This document shows positions 11,527-19,553 of a DNA stretch of 64,000 nucleotides, piece by piece. A program made the translations under genes and the position numbers. This stretch comes from Pseudoduganella aquatica. Its GTDB lineage: Bacteria; Pseudomonadota; Gammaproteobacteria; Burkholderiales; Burkholderiaceae_D. The DNA lies in NCBI RefSeq assembly GCF_009857595.1, contig NZ_WWCU01000013.1, forward strand, positions 1-64,000, written 5' to 3'. Position 1 is the first letter of the stretch; each line of letters begins with the position of its first letter. The notes below the pieces were generated by a model, which was given only the letters and a program-made list of their open reading frames with translations, made no database searches and had not been told where the DNA came from.

Positions 11527-11546
11527 CGCGCACCGGCCGGTGCGCG
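11527..11546. repeat. Perfect 20-bp palindrome
   Basis: CGCGCACCGGCCGGTGCGCG is fully self-complementary with no loop, placed between the PEP-CTERM stop and the terminator. It could be a second hairpin of the terminator or a protein-binding site. Confidence 0.5.
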
Positions 11547-11560
11547 GAAACAACAGACTA

Positions 11561-12217
11561 TCAAGCCGCCAGTGCCATGCCCTGCTTGGGCAGGCCGGCC
11601 GTGGCGCGGCGGCGCAGCACCAGCGCCATCAGCGCCAGGCCGGTGCCGCTCAGCAGCCAGTCCGACGGTTCCGGCACCACACCCACCGCGCCGGGATCAT
11701 TGTTGTCCTGGCCGATACTGCCGCTTCCTCCGGGAACGGTGGCTGGCGTCCAGACGAACGATGCGAGCACGCCGGTATCCGGGTCATAATTGCCAAGCGC
11801 CCGGTTGTCCAGAGAGTACGCCGACACGGCAAAGACGGAGGCGACCGTGGTCAAAGGATCGATGGCGCCGCCAAAAGTGATGTCGAAGCTGACCTGGCCG
11901 ATAGTGAAGTCGACCGCGTGAAACAGATCGTTGCTCAGCAAATTGCTGAACAGATAGCCGCCAGCCTGCTGCGTAACGTTCATCACTTCCTTGTAGGCGC
12001 TGCTATCGAAGCCCACCATGTTCGACACCAGGGCTGTGGCCTCGACCGCGCCGCCCTGGCCCAGGAACTGCATGTCGATAAAGCCGGTGGCTTCACCAAA
12101 ATTGCTGGTGTTGATCGTGACGTGGATGGTGCCGGCCGAGGCCGCGCCGCAGCCCGCGCACAGGGCCAGCGCCAGCGCCGCGCGGCGCAGGAAGGTGCTC
12201 ATAGAATTGAAGTACAT
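11561..12217 (-). CDS. PEP-CTERM protein downstream of the ExeM nuclease
   Basis: This 218-residue exported protein has a signal peptide (ALALALCAGCGAASA), a beta-rich body starting TIHVTINTSNFGEATGFIDM, and a sorting signal VVPEPSDWLLSGTGLALMALVLRRR. The body resembles one of the numbered PEP-CTERM families of Oxalobacteraceae (NF038129-like, from memory). The ribosome site AAGGAACC overlaps the stop codon of the upstream nuclease gene, and only 9 nt separate the two, so they are translationally linked. A short tail after the Arg cluster (ATAGLPKQGMALAA) is unusually long for this signal. Confidence 0.82.
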   Translation of the reverse strand: MYFNSMSTFLRRAALALALCAGCGAASAGTIHVTINTSNFGEATGFIDMQFLGQGGAVEATALVSNMVGFDSSAYKEVMNVTQQAGGYLFSNLLSNDLFHAVDFTIGQVSFDITFGGAIDPLTTVASVFAVSAYSLDNRALGNYDPDTGVLASFVWTPATVPGGSGSIGQDNNDPGAVGVVPEPSDWLLSGTGLALMALVLRRRATAGLPKQGMALAA

Positions 12218-12226
12218 GATGGTTCC

Positions 12227-15200
12227 TTAGAAAGTGCCGCTATAGAATTTCGGGCTGTAGCCAAACACGCCGCGAGATGGATTGGTGAAGATCAACTGGA
12301 CGTTCATGGTGGCGCCCGGCGCCAGTGTCGCGCCGGCGACGTTGACATACGGCGCACCATCTTGCGTGCCGCTCGCATTGTCCAGCGTCACGCCGGCGGT
12401 CAGCGCGTTCAGCTTGACGATGAAGGGACCGCTCAGCGGCGCGGCGCTGGTGTTGGTCACATTGACGCTGCCGACGTATTTCTGCGTCATGCGGTTGTAG
12501 ATGGCGGAGATCTGCGTCATCTTCACGCTCGCGCCCAGGTCGACGAACTTCGGCTGCAGGTTCAGGCTCACCACCACCGGATCATGGTCCGAGGCGCGGT
12601 AGGCCAGCGCGTTGTACAGGTCCTGCGGCTTGCCGTCGGTGTTGTAGTCGATCACGGTCGGCTCGTCGGCGTTCAGGTGCCATTCGGCGGCGCCGGCCAC
12701 TTGCGGGCTCAGCGAGGCGCTGGCCAGGGCGTGGTCCAGGTAGCCGCTATTGCTGCCGAACACGTAGGAGTACGGCATGCCTTGCGGACGCACAAAGCGC
12801 TCCAGCTGGTTGACGAAGCCCGCGTTGGTCATCACGAAGACCGGGTCTTCCATGCCGTAGGAGTTCATGTCGCCGATCAGCAGCACGTCCGGATCGCCGG
12901 CGGCGGCCACCACTTGCGGCACGAAGCTGTTCACCAGGCGCGCTGCCTGCAGCTTGCGGGTGTTGTTCCAGCAGCTCTGGCTGTCGCCCTTGTCGGCGTC
13001 CAGGCCGGTGCCGGACGGGCAGCTGCCTTTCGACTTCAGGTGGTTCACCACCAGCGAGAACTTCTCGCCGTTGTTGGCCTGGAAGGTCTGCGCCATTGGC
13101 GGACGGTTGTTGACGCTGTCGTCGTCCGACAGCGCGCCGCCCACCAGCGTCAGCCTGGATGGCTTGTAGATCATGGCGACGCGGATGGCGTCGGTGCCGG
13201 TGGCGGCAGGCGCAGGCACCACGGCGTACACCGGCGAGCCGACGGCCGCATTCAGCGCGTTGGTGAGGTAGGTCACCGCGTAGTCGCCATTGTTCTGGAT
13301 TTCCATCAGGCCGTAGACGTCGGCGTCGATGGCTTTCAGTTCGGCCACGATCTTGTCGCGCTGGCGCTCGAACTCCGCCAGGTTGTCGGCGCCGCGGCAG
13401 TTGCTCAAGGTGGTGGTGCTGCCGACCTTGCAGCCCGGGGTGGTCTGGCCTTCCACGTTGCGGCCATTGGTGAAGGTGGTGAAGAAGTTCAGCACGTTGG
13501 CGCTGGCCACTTTCACGTTACCCGGGGCCAGCACGGGTGCATCTTCGCGCGGATTGGTGCGCGAGAACACCGGCGGCGACACGGGCTGCAGCTTGAAGGT
13601 GGTGATGCTGCCGCCGGCGGCGCCGAAGTCGATCACGCCCACCAGGTCGGTGACGGTGTCGCCCACGCGCACGGTGCCATCCTGGCCGATGTAGGGGATG
13701 GTGGGCGGCGTGACGAACAGGCCGTCGTCCAGCACGATCATGCCGGCCGCGTTGGACGCCGCCAGCGCAAGCGCTTCCGGCGAACGCGCAGGGTAGCGGT
13801 TGGTCGGCACTTCCAGGCGGCCGTTGGCCAGCGTCAGCTCGCCGCGGTCGCCGAGGAACTCGGCCTGGTTGACCGTCAGCGGACGGTTGAAGCGCACCAG
13901 CATGCCTTCCACCTGGGCCAGGTTGTCGCCCAGTTCCACGTTGACCGGGGTGATGGCCGGGCCGTCGCCCATCGGCACCACGGCGCTCACGTCCTTGAAC
14001 TCGGTGTAGGAGCGCTTGGCGCCGGTCGGCACGTATTCGTACACCAGGCCGGTCACGCGGGCGATCTGGCCCACTTGCACGGTCGGCGCCGTGGAGGTGA
14101 AGACGAAGATGCCGTCCGAGCTGGTGACGTCGTTGTCGCCGACCGGATCCTGCATGAAGAAGCCGTTGGACACCTTCAGCGTCACCACGCCTTCGGCGGT
14201 CTGGACGGTGTTGGCGTAGGGGCTAGGGGTGTCGCCGGTGCTGGCGCCCTGGATTTGCGGAATGGTCTTGGTCGGGGTGGCCAGGCCGGTCACCTTCACG
14301 GTCACCGGGCAAGTGGCGAACTGGTTGCCGTCGTTGGAGAACTCGATGGTGACCGGGTAGCTGCCCACACCCAGATTGGACGCCGCGCTCAGGCTGACGT
14401 TGGCGGTGCCGCCCACCGCGCCGGCGGCGGTGAAGCCGTCCAGGCCGATGCCGGCCAGCGCGCCGGCCGAGATCCTGGCGCCGGTAACGATGCTGTCCTC
14501 GTCGGTCGCGCTGAGCGGCACGCTGCCGCTATAGCCTTGCGCGACGGACAACGTGGATGGGCAGGTGGCGACGATGGGCTTGACCACCGTGGCGCCGCAA
14601 GCCAGGATCACGGAGGTGTTGCGCGGATTCGGGGCCAGCACTTCGAAGTCGGCGCCGTTGTTGTCGGTGTCGGTGCAGCCGTTGCCCTTGCGCAGCGCGG
14701 CGGTCAGGTTGCCCAGCGTGCCGGTCGGGGCGTTGCCCTCGGAGAAATTGGCGGTGCTGCCGTAGCCAACCAGGTCGACCAGTGCCGCGCCGCTGGGATT
14801 GACGACGGTGAAGGCGGTGGTGGTGTTGCTCAGCGCAACCTTGCCGGCGCCCGCCGCCATCGCCAGCGTGCCGACCTTGTCGGCCGTCACGGTGGTGGCG
14901 GTGCCGCCCGCGCCCGCAGCTTCCTGGACCATGTAGTACTGGCCTGGCTGCAGCATGACGTTGGTCAGCGGCGTGACGGCCCAGCTATTGCCGGTGGCCG
15001 ACGCGTACTGCACGCTCCAGCCGTTGAGCGACACGGCCGTGCTGCTGCGGTTATAGAGTTCGATGAAGTCGTGTTTCAGCAGCGCGGCGCCGGAGCCGGT
15101 GCCATTGCCGCCCGCGCCATACACCTGGCTGATGACGACGGCCGAATCGGCCAAAGCGGGAGCGGACAGGCTGGCCAGCAAGGCGGCCAGCACGGTGAGG

Positions 15201-15232
15201 CGGCCTGGCGCGGCGGGGGCGGATGGTTTCAT
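12227..15232 (-). CDS. ExeM/NucH-family extracellular endonuclease with lamin-tail domain
   Basis: This protein of about 1001 residues has a signal peptide (LTVLAALLASLSAPALA), then a lamin-tail domain (about 25-150, VVISQVYGAGGNGTG ... DFIELYNRSS), Ig-like and OB-like regions, and an endonuclease/exonuclease/phosphatase domain (about 570-890). The nuclease motifs are KVASANVLNFFTTF, GLMEIQNNG, VNHLKSKGSCPSGTG, VLLIGDMNSYGMEDPV and RASDHDPVVVSLNL. ExeM-type enzymes are secreted nucleases acting on extracellular DNA in biofilms. The start at 15232 has an AGGA site 8 nt upstream; the longer frame lacks one. It is co-transcribed with the PEP-CTERM gene behind it. Confidence 0.9.
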   Translation of the reverse strand: MKPSAPAAPGRLTVLAALLASLSAPALADSAVVISQVYGAGGNGTGSGAALLKHDFIELYNRSSTAVSLNGWSVQYASATGNSWAVTPLTNVMLQPGQYYMVQEAAGAGGTATTVTADKVGTLAMAAGAGKVALSNTTTAFTVVNPSGAALVDLVGYGSTANFSEGNAPTGTLGNLTAALRKGNGCTDTDNNGADFEVLAPNPRNTSVILACGATVVKPIVATCPSTLSVAQGYSGSVPLSATDEDSIVTGARISAGALAGIGLDGFTAAGAVGGTANVSLSAASNLGVGSYPVTIEFSNDGNQFATCPVTVKVTGLATPTKTIPQIQGASTGDTPSPYANTVQTAEGVVTLKVSNGFFMQDPVGDNDVTSSDGIFVFTSTAPTVQVGQIARVTGLVYEYVPTGAKRSYTEFKDVSAVVPMGDGPAITPVNVELGDNLAQVEGMLVRFNRPLTVNQAEFLGDRGELTLANGRLEVPTNRYPARSPEALALAASNAAGMIVLDDGLFVTPPTIPYIGQDGTVRVGDTVTDLVGVIDFGAAGGSITTFKLQPVSPPVFSRTNPREDAPVLAPGNVKVASANVLNFFTTFTNGRNVEGQTTPGCKVGSTTTLSNCRGADNLAEFERQRDKIVAELKAIDADVYGLMEIQNNGDYAVTYLTNALNAAVGSPVYAVVPAPAATGTDAIRVAMIYKPSRLTLVGGALSDDDSVNNRPPMAQTFQANNGEKFSLVVNHLKSKGSCPSGTGLDADKGDSQSCWNNTRKLQAARLVNSFVPQVVAAAGDPDVLLIGDMNSYGMEDPVFVMTNAGFVNQLERFVRPQGMPYSYVFGSNSGYLDHALASASLSPQVAGAAEWHLNADEPTVIDYNTDGKPQDLYNALAYRASDHDPVVVSLNLQPKFVDLGASVKMTQISAIYNRMTQKYVGSVNVTNTSAAPLSGPFIVKLNALTAGVTLDNASGTQDGAPYVNVAGATLAPGATMNVQLIFTNPSRGVFGYSPKFYSGTF

Positions 15233-15314
15233 ATGCGGTCCTGGTGTGGGAAGCGTTAACAAAATGATTTCTATAGTTGCTATCCGCATATTAATATAAT
15301 CACATGACAAATTG

Positions 15315-15343
15315 ATGACTCGTCATTAGTCCGAACGGACTAA
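15315..15343. promoter_or_regulatory. Two adjacent palindromes, candidate operator
   Basis: ATGACTCGTCAT (15315-15326) shares its last base with TTAGTCCGAACGGACTAA (15326-15343). Both are inverted repeats with 2-nt centres, unlike RNA hairpins. They lie about 90 bp upstream of the exeM-like start, between it and the TIGR03790 gene, so a repressor or activator site is plausible. Confidence 0.4.
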
Positions 15344-15367
15344 AGTTGTAACGATCCGACAAATGTC

Positions 15368-16417
15368 TCAGTTGCGGCGCTCGGTTGCAACGCTCAGTTG
15401 GCGATAAGGCGCGGCGAGCGGCTCGCCGATAAACACGCCCTGCGCCGGCCAGGACACGCTTTTCCAGTAGGCTTCCAGGGCGGTATCGCCGTTCAGGTAG
15501 TGGCGCAGCAGCACCGTGGGATGGGGGAATTTCTGCCAGTAGTTGCAGGGTTCGCTGACGGTGCCGTAGCTGGCGGTGGCGCCCGCCTCCAGCCAGCGCA
15601 GGCTGCTCATCTGCGTGGCGCCGTACAGGTCGCCGCCAAAGGAAGTCAGATGGTCGGCCAGGGCGCCGGGCAGGAAAGCCAGCGTGTCCAGCTTGTCCAC
15701 CTTCGCCATGCCGGTCTGGTACAGCATGATGTCGCGCGCGCCTTCGAGCGCGTCCGCCTTCTGCCGGTGGATGGTGAGCTTGCGCTGCGCCAGCACACCG
15801 GCGCGCGGATAGTACGGCACGCGGCTGTTGCGCTGCGCTTCGCTGGTCTCCAGGTAGTAGGCGCCGGCGGCCGGCACGCGGAAACCGCTGGCCACGCCAC
15901 GCCCTATCAGCGCCTTGCCCTGCTCCACCGAATCGGCCGGCAGCAGCATGGCCAGGCGCAGGCCAAGCGCGCTGAACGGCCGCGCCATGGCGGGCCCGGC
16001 GGCGTTGAAATAGGCACTGGGTTTGCCCGGCTGGCAGGTTTTGGCGCACAGTGCGCTGTCCAGGCCCAGCGTGTAGGCGGCGGTGATGCCGTTGCATTCG
16101 ACCGCATAAGGCGCGGTCCACACCATCAGCACGGCCTGGATCTCCGGCCCCAGCCTGGCGTCGATGTCTTCCTTGAGCTGGCGGAACTGCGCGGCGCCGA
16201 GCTTGCGCGGCTTGCCGGGTATGCGCACGTGCACCATGTTCCCGGCTGGAATGCCGCGCTGCTGGCGGTAGTATTCGCCCAGCTCTACGCTGTTGGGGTC
16301 GTCGTCATTGATCACCACGGCAAGCTGGGCCGGCAGGATGGCGGCACTGGCCATCGGCGCGGCTGCGCAGCAGCACAATGCCGCGAGCGCGGCGAATAAG
16401 CGGAGTAAGCGGAAAAT
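15368..16417 (-). CDS. TIGR03790 family exported protein (probable ATT start)
   Basis: This protein of about 349 residues matches the TIGR03790 family: LAVVINDDDPNSVELGEYY, RQQRGIPAGNMVHVRIP, NGITAAYTLGLDSALC. The family is often found in genomes with PEP-CTERM systems; its function is unknown. No ATG or GTG gives a sensible start. An AGGAG (16423-16427) lies 5 nt before ATT at 16415-16417, and reading from there gives a perfect signal peptide (FRLLRLFAALAALCCCAAAPMASA). The alternative TTG at 16376-16378 has no ribosome site and would cut the signal in half. The family match is firm; the start is inferred. Confidence 0.82.
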   Translation of the reverse strand: MFRLLRLFAALAALCCCAAAPMASAAILPAQLAVVINDDDPNSVELGEYYRQQRGIPAGNMVHVRIPGKPRKLGAAQFRQLKEDIDARLGPEIQAVLMVWTAPYAVECNGITAAYTLGLDSALCAKTCQPGKPSAYFNAAGPAMARPFSALGLRLAMLLPADSVEQGKALIGRGVASGFRVPAAGAYYLETSEAQRNSRVPYYPRAGVLAQRKLTIHRQKADALEGARDIMLYQTGMAKVDKLDTLAFLPGALADHLTSFGGDLYGATQMSSLRWLEAGATASYGTVSEPCNYWQKFPHPTVLLRHYLNGDTALEAYWKSVSWPAQGVFIGEPLAAPYRQLSVATERRN

Positions 16418-16430
16418 AGGATCTCCTGGC

Positions 16431-16461
16431 GTAAAAACGGAAGCCGCAGCCTCCGTTTTTT
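16431..16461 (-). terminator. Terminator after the FxDxF PEP-CTERM gene
   Basis: The arms AAAAACGGA and TCCGTTTTT pair, extended by GGC/GCT around a 4-nt loop. An A-run precedes the hairpin and a T-run follows it in both directions, so it can work both ways. It ends only 4 bp before the ribosome site of the TIGR03790 gene, so that gene may depend on read-through. Confidence 0.75.
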
Positions 16462-16499
16462 ATTATAGCGCCGTCAGGCGCCACGCCACGTTGGCGGCA

Positions 16500-17054
16500 T
16501 CAGGCTTGAGAGTCCGCCTGCTGCTTGCGGCGGCGGGCCAGGAAACCCAGCACGCCCAGGCCGCCCAGCATCATGCCGTAGGTGGCTGGCTCCGGCACCG
16601 GCGCCAGGGTCAGGTGGCCGGCATAGCTGGCGTCGTTGGCCGACAGCACGGTGCCGCTCACTTGCAGGTAGTAGCTGCCGGCGCTCAGCGGACCCATGGA
16701 ATTGATGGTCCAGACATCGGCCGCGCCGTTGCCGTGGTTGCTGCCGCCCAGCACCAGGCCGGCCGCGTTGTACAGGCTCAGGCCGGTGATATCGATATTC
16801 TTGAGCGGACCGGCGCCGGGCGACACCGAGATCACGCCGCCGACGAAGTTGCTCAGGTTGCCGCTGGTGAAGGTGAAGCGGTCCGTGAACAGGTCGCCCA
16901 CGCTGTAGGCGGTCAGGTCGCGGCCGAAGTGGGCCGTGTTGCCGGTCAGTGCGGCGGCGGTGGTCTGGCTGATGTCGGCGGCGTGCGCCAGGCTGGCGCC
17001 GGCAGTGGCGCCGACCAGGGCCAGCGCGACTGCGATGGATTTCATTTTGATCAT
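16500..17054 (-). CDS. FxDxF family PEP-CTERM protein
   Basis: This 184-residue surface protein has a signal peptide (SIAVALALVGATAGASLAHA), a beta-sandwich body with the subfamily motif DLFTDRFTF (F-x-D-x-F), and the sorting signal VPEPATYGMMLGGLGVLGFLARRRK. The start MIKMKS at 17054 has GGGGG 5 nt upstream; the longer open frame to 17150 would place 32 non-signal residues in front. It forms its own unit with a terminator behind it. Confidence 0.87.
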   Translation of the reverse strand: MIKMKSIAVALALVGATAGASLAHAADISQTTAAALTGNTAHFGRDLTAYSVGDLFTDRFTFTSGNLSNFVGGVISVSPGAGPLKNIDITGLSLYNAAGLVLGGSNHGNGAADVWTINSMGPLSAGSYYLQVSGTVLSANDASYAGHLTLAPVPEPATYGMMLGGLGVLGFLARRRKQQADSQA

Positions 17055-17150
17055 AATACCCCCGTAAAAAAGGATGAAAGGCAGGAAAGCTGTCGTGTGC
17101 GCACAAGACTGCCCAGGCATCCTAGCATGATCAAAACGAAACATTAACAA

Positions 17151-17200
17151 GGAAATACGTAAAAATTTCCTTTAAAAAACAATGTCTTACGTAAATTTTG
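17151..17200. promoter_or_regulatory. Paired TACGTAAA direct repeats upstream of the FxDxF gene
   Basis: TACGTAAA occurs at 17156-17163 and 17188-17195, 32 bp apart (three helical turns), in an AT-rich island within GC-rich DNA. The first copy sits inside an inverted repeat GGAAAT...ATTTCC (17151-17170). This pattern suggests a dimeric regulator binding to one face of the helix. The rest of 17055-17310 shows no gene; a weak sigma-54-like match lies near 17100. Confidence 0.3.
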
Positions 17201-17310
17201 AGGCTGCACGGGCTGGCAAGCCCGGCAGTTAGCGGCCTCCCGCGCCGCCGTCCGCAGCGGGTAGGAATAGGCCTACAAAAACGCGAGCCATAGAGGAAGC
17301 AGCGCCAAGC

Positions 17311-17341
17311 TTGACCTTCCCATCGTGGTAAGGGTTACAGT
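17311..17341 (+). promoter_or_regulatory. CueR-type promoter of copZ
   Basis: TTGACC (17311-17316) and TACAGT (17336-17341) are separated by 19 bp, the elongated spacer typical of MerR-family promoters. The spacer contains CCTTCCC...GTAAGGGT, close to the CueR operator of E. coli copA. Copper-bound CueR would distort this promoter to activate copZ. Confidence 0.82.
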
Positions 17342-17367
17342 AAGCACATCACAACAAGGAGGTCGAT

Positions 17368-17568
17368 ATGTATCAGCTGAAAGTGGAAGAGATGAGCTGC
17401 GGGCATTGCGTGGCCAGCGTGACCAAGGCCGTGAAGGCGCTCGATGCGCAGGCCAGCGTGGCGGTGGACCTGGCCGCCGGGCAGGTGAAAGTGGAGTCCA
17501 GCGCGGCGCTGGAAGCGGTGAAGGCGGCCATCGCCGGCGCGGGCTTCCCGGTCAGCGCGGCCCGGTAA
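17368..17568 (+). CDS. copZ: Copper chaperone CopZ (heavy-metal-associated domain)
   Basis: This 66-residue cytoplasmic protein is a single HMA domain with the metal site MSCGHC (residues 9-14) and the usual beta-alpha-beta-beta-alpha-beta pattern. It binds Cu(I) and normally hands it to a CopA ATPase or to CueR. A strong AAGGAGG lies 7 nt before the ATG, and a CueR-type promoter lies just upstream. No copA is in the window; cueR is 1.6 kb away on the other strand. Confidence 0.92.
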   Translation: MYQLKVEEMSCGHCVASVTKAVKALDAQASVAVDLAAGQVKVESSAALEAVKAAIAGAGFPVSAAR

Positions 17569-17583
17569 GCTGCACGGCCCACC

Positions 17584-18291
17584 TCATTCCAGCTCGGGGT
17601 AGCGGCGGAAGATGCCGTCTTCGTTAAAGGGGATGCGCCGCTTCGATGCCAGGTAGGCGGCAATGTTGGGCCGCACCGCGACCATGCCGTGCAGCACCAT
17701 CAAACCGGGCCAGCCGGGCTCCAGCTTCGCCATCGCTTTCGGGAAGGCGTAGCGCAGGCCCTCGATCAGCTGGAAGATCGACAAGTCCACGTAGCTCAGA
17801 CGCTTGCCCACCATGTGACGGCCGCCGTTGTTTTGCAGGATGTGCTCGAAGTAGCCGAGGAACTTGGGAATGCGCTCGGCGGTGAAATCGGCGGCACGCT
17901 TCTTCGCTTCCGTCTTCTGCTCTTCGTAGTACAGATTGGTGGACACCGGATGGTGCGTGTCATGCGCTTCGTTGACGATGTCGGCGATGGTGAGCTGCAG
18001 CTGGTGCGCCCACAGCCAGCCCGCTTCGGCGCGCGGCGCCAGGCCGTGCTTGCGGCCCAGATAGAGCAGGATGTTGGCGGTCTGCCCAATCAGCAGCTCG
18101 CCCGCGCGCAGCACCGGCGGCGCAAACGCGGCGCGCACTTCCTCGTGCGGATCGATGGCGGCCTCCGTGGGCTTCATGCCGCCCTTGCCGCGCGCCACGT
18201 CCCTGTAGGCGGCGCCCGCCTCCTCCAGCGCCAGCCGCACGAATTCGCCGCGCCCCTGGATAGTGGGCCAGTAGTACAGTTCATACACCAT
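17584..18291 (-). CDS. Glutathione S-transferase family protein
   Basis: This protein of about 235 residues has a thioredoxin-like N-terminal domain (MVYELYYWPTIQGRGEFVRL, with the QTANILLYLG turn) and an all-helical C-terminal domain (LSYVDLSIFQLIEGL). The YYWPTIQGRGE start resembles sigma/mu-type bacterial GSTs that conjugate glutathione to electrophiles. I prefer the ATG at 18291, which has GGAG 6 nt upstream; an ATG four codons earlier (18303) is possible. It is convergent with copZ and divergent from the permease gene. Confidence 0.85.
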   Translation of the reverse strand: MVYELYYWPTIQGRGEFVRLALEEAGAAYRDVARGKGGMKPTEAAIDPHEEVRAAFAPPVLRAGELLIGQTANILLYLGRKHGLAPRAEAGWLWAHQLQLTIADIVNEAHDTHHPVSTNLYYEEQKTEAKKRAADFTAERIPKFLGYFEHILQNNGGRHMVGKRLSYVDLSIFQLIEGLRYAFPKAMAKLEPGWPGLMVLHGMVAVRPNIAAYLASKRRIPFNEDGIFRRYPELE

Positions 18292-18376
18292 CGCCTGCTC
18301 CATCTCGTTGGCGGTTTGAGGTCTCGCGGATAGTATAAAGGCAAAGCCTGAATCGGCAGGTGCCGCATCAGCCTGC

Positions 18377-18406
18377 GGGACAGCGTTGCAGCAACGCCGT
18401 TATAAT
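18377..18406 (+). promoter_or_regulatory. Promoter of the TauE/SafE gene, predicted leaderless
   Basis: A perfect TATAAT (18401-18406) is preceded at 18 bp by GGGACA (18377-18382). The ATG lies only 6 nt after the -10 box and has no ribosome site, so transcription should start at or next to the start codon. Confidence 0.6.
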
Positions 18407-18412
18407 CCCCGC

Positions 18413-19174
18413 ATGTCCCCCGTCCCCCCACTCGAACTCCACACCGTCCTGCTGATCGCCGCCGCCGGCCTGTTTGCGGGGGTGCAGAACGCCCTCGCGG
18501 GCGGCGGCTCCTTCATCACCTTCCCCACCCTGCTGCTGGCCGGCCTGAACCCCGTGGCGGCGAATATGACGTCCACCATCGCCATGTTCCCCAGCCAGAC
18601 CACGTCCGCCATCGCCGGCCGCAAGCTGGTGGGCGGCGTGGGCGGGCTGTCGTTCCAGCAGCTGTTCGCCATCAGCGTGGGCGGCGGCGTCATTGGCGCC
18701 ATCCTGCTGATGGTCACGCCGCCGCTGTTCTTCTCCAAACTGGTGCCGTGGCTGGTGCTGTTCGCCACCTCGGTGTTCGCCTGGGGCAGCTTCCGCAGCC
18801 AGCCGCTGCACGCGGTGGCCGGCATGCCCACCGGCGCGCTGGTGGCGGTGCAAAGCTGCATCGCGGTGTACGGCGGCTATTTCGGCGGCGGCATCGGCTT
18901 CCTGATGCTGGCCGCGCTGACCATCGCCGGCCAGCAGATCCGCATGGCCACGGCCACCAAGAACATGCTGGCGATGGCGATGAACGCGTCGGCGGCGGCC
19001 ATCTTCGCGTTTTCGGGCATGATCAGCTGGCCTGCGGCGCTGGCGCTGTGCGCGGGCGGCATTGCGGGCGGCTTGTGCGGCTCGTGGCTGATCCACCGCA
19101 TGCCGGAACGGCTGATGCGCGGCTTCGTGGTGGCGGTCGGCGCGGCGCTGACCGCGTGGATGTTTATTCGCTGA
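18413..19174 (+). CDS. TauE/SafE family membrane permease
   Basis: This 253-residue protein has about eight hydrophobic helices and the family features: an N-terminal [20 protein letters not shown], repeated as [20 protein letters not shown] in the second half. Members export sulfite, sulfonates or related anions; the substrate here cannot be told. The ATG at 18413 follows the -10 box directly. Its last 11 bases overlap the 3' end of the convergent cueR gene. Confidence 0.85.
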   Translation: MSPVPPLELHTVLLIAAAGLFAGVQNALAGGGSFITFPTLLLAGLNPVAANMTSTIAMFPSQTTSAIAGRKLVGGVGGLSFQQLFAISVGGGVIGAILLMVTPPLFFSKLVPWLVLFATSVFAWGSFRSQPLHAVAGMPTGALVAVQSCIAVYGGYFGGGIGFLMLAALTIAGQQIRMATATKNMLAMAMNASAAAIFAFSGMISWPAALALCAGGIAGGLCGSWLIHRMPERLMRGFVVAVGAALTAWMFIR

Positions 19175-19550
19175 GCGTTTGCAGGATGGGGCAGTCGGGG
19201 CGCTGGTCGCCGTGGCAGCAGGATGCCAGCGTGGCCAGCGTGTCGCGCATTTCCGTCAGCTCGCGGATGCGCTGGTTCAGTTCGTCCACGTGGGACAGCG
19301 CGATTTTCTTCACGTCCGCGCTGGCGCGCGCGCTGTCCTGCCATAGCGACAGCAGGCCGCGTATCTGTTCCAGCGCGAAGCCCAGTTTGCGCGCGCGCTT
19401 GATGAAGCGCAGCGCGTGCAAGTCCTTCTCGCCGTAGATGCGGTAGCCGGCCTCGCTGCGCCGGCTCTCGCTGACCAGGCCTATGCTTTCATAGTAGCGT
19501 ATCATCTTGGCGCTCACACCCGATGCCTGCGCAGCCTGGCCGATATTCAT
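19164..19550 (-). CDS. cueR: Cu(I)-responsive MerR-family regulator CueR
   Basis: This 128-residue regulator has an N-terminal winged helix ([20 protein letters not shown] ... [16 protein letters not shown]), a dimerisation helix, and a C-terminal metal loop [11 protein letters not shown] corresponding to the two Cu(I)-binding cysteines of CueR. Its likely target is the 19-bp-spacer promoter in front of copZ. It starts only 3 bp behind the stop of a FecR-domain gene, so it may also be transcribed with the adhesin secretion genes upstream. Confidence 0.9.
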   Translation of the reverse strand: MNIGQAAQASGVSAKMIRYYESIGLVSESRRSEAGYRIYGEKDLHALRFIKRARKLGFALEQIRGLLSLWQDSARASADVKKIALSHVDELNQRIRELTEMRDTLATLASCCHGDQRPDCPILQTLSE

Positions 19551-19553
19551 CGC

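Noticed and set aside
17055..17100. Sigma-54 promoter for the FxDxF gene (TGGGCAGTCTTGTGC)
   Set aside because: The spacing can be forced, but the -24 block matches poorly; mentioned only as weak.
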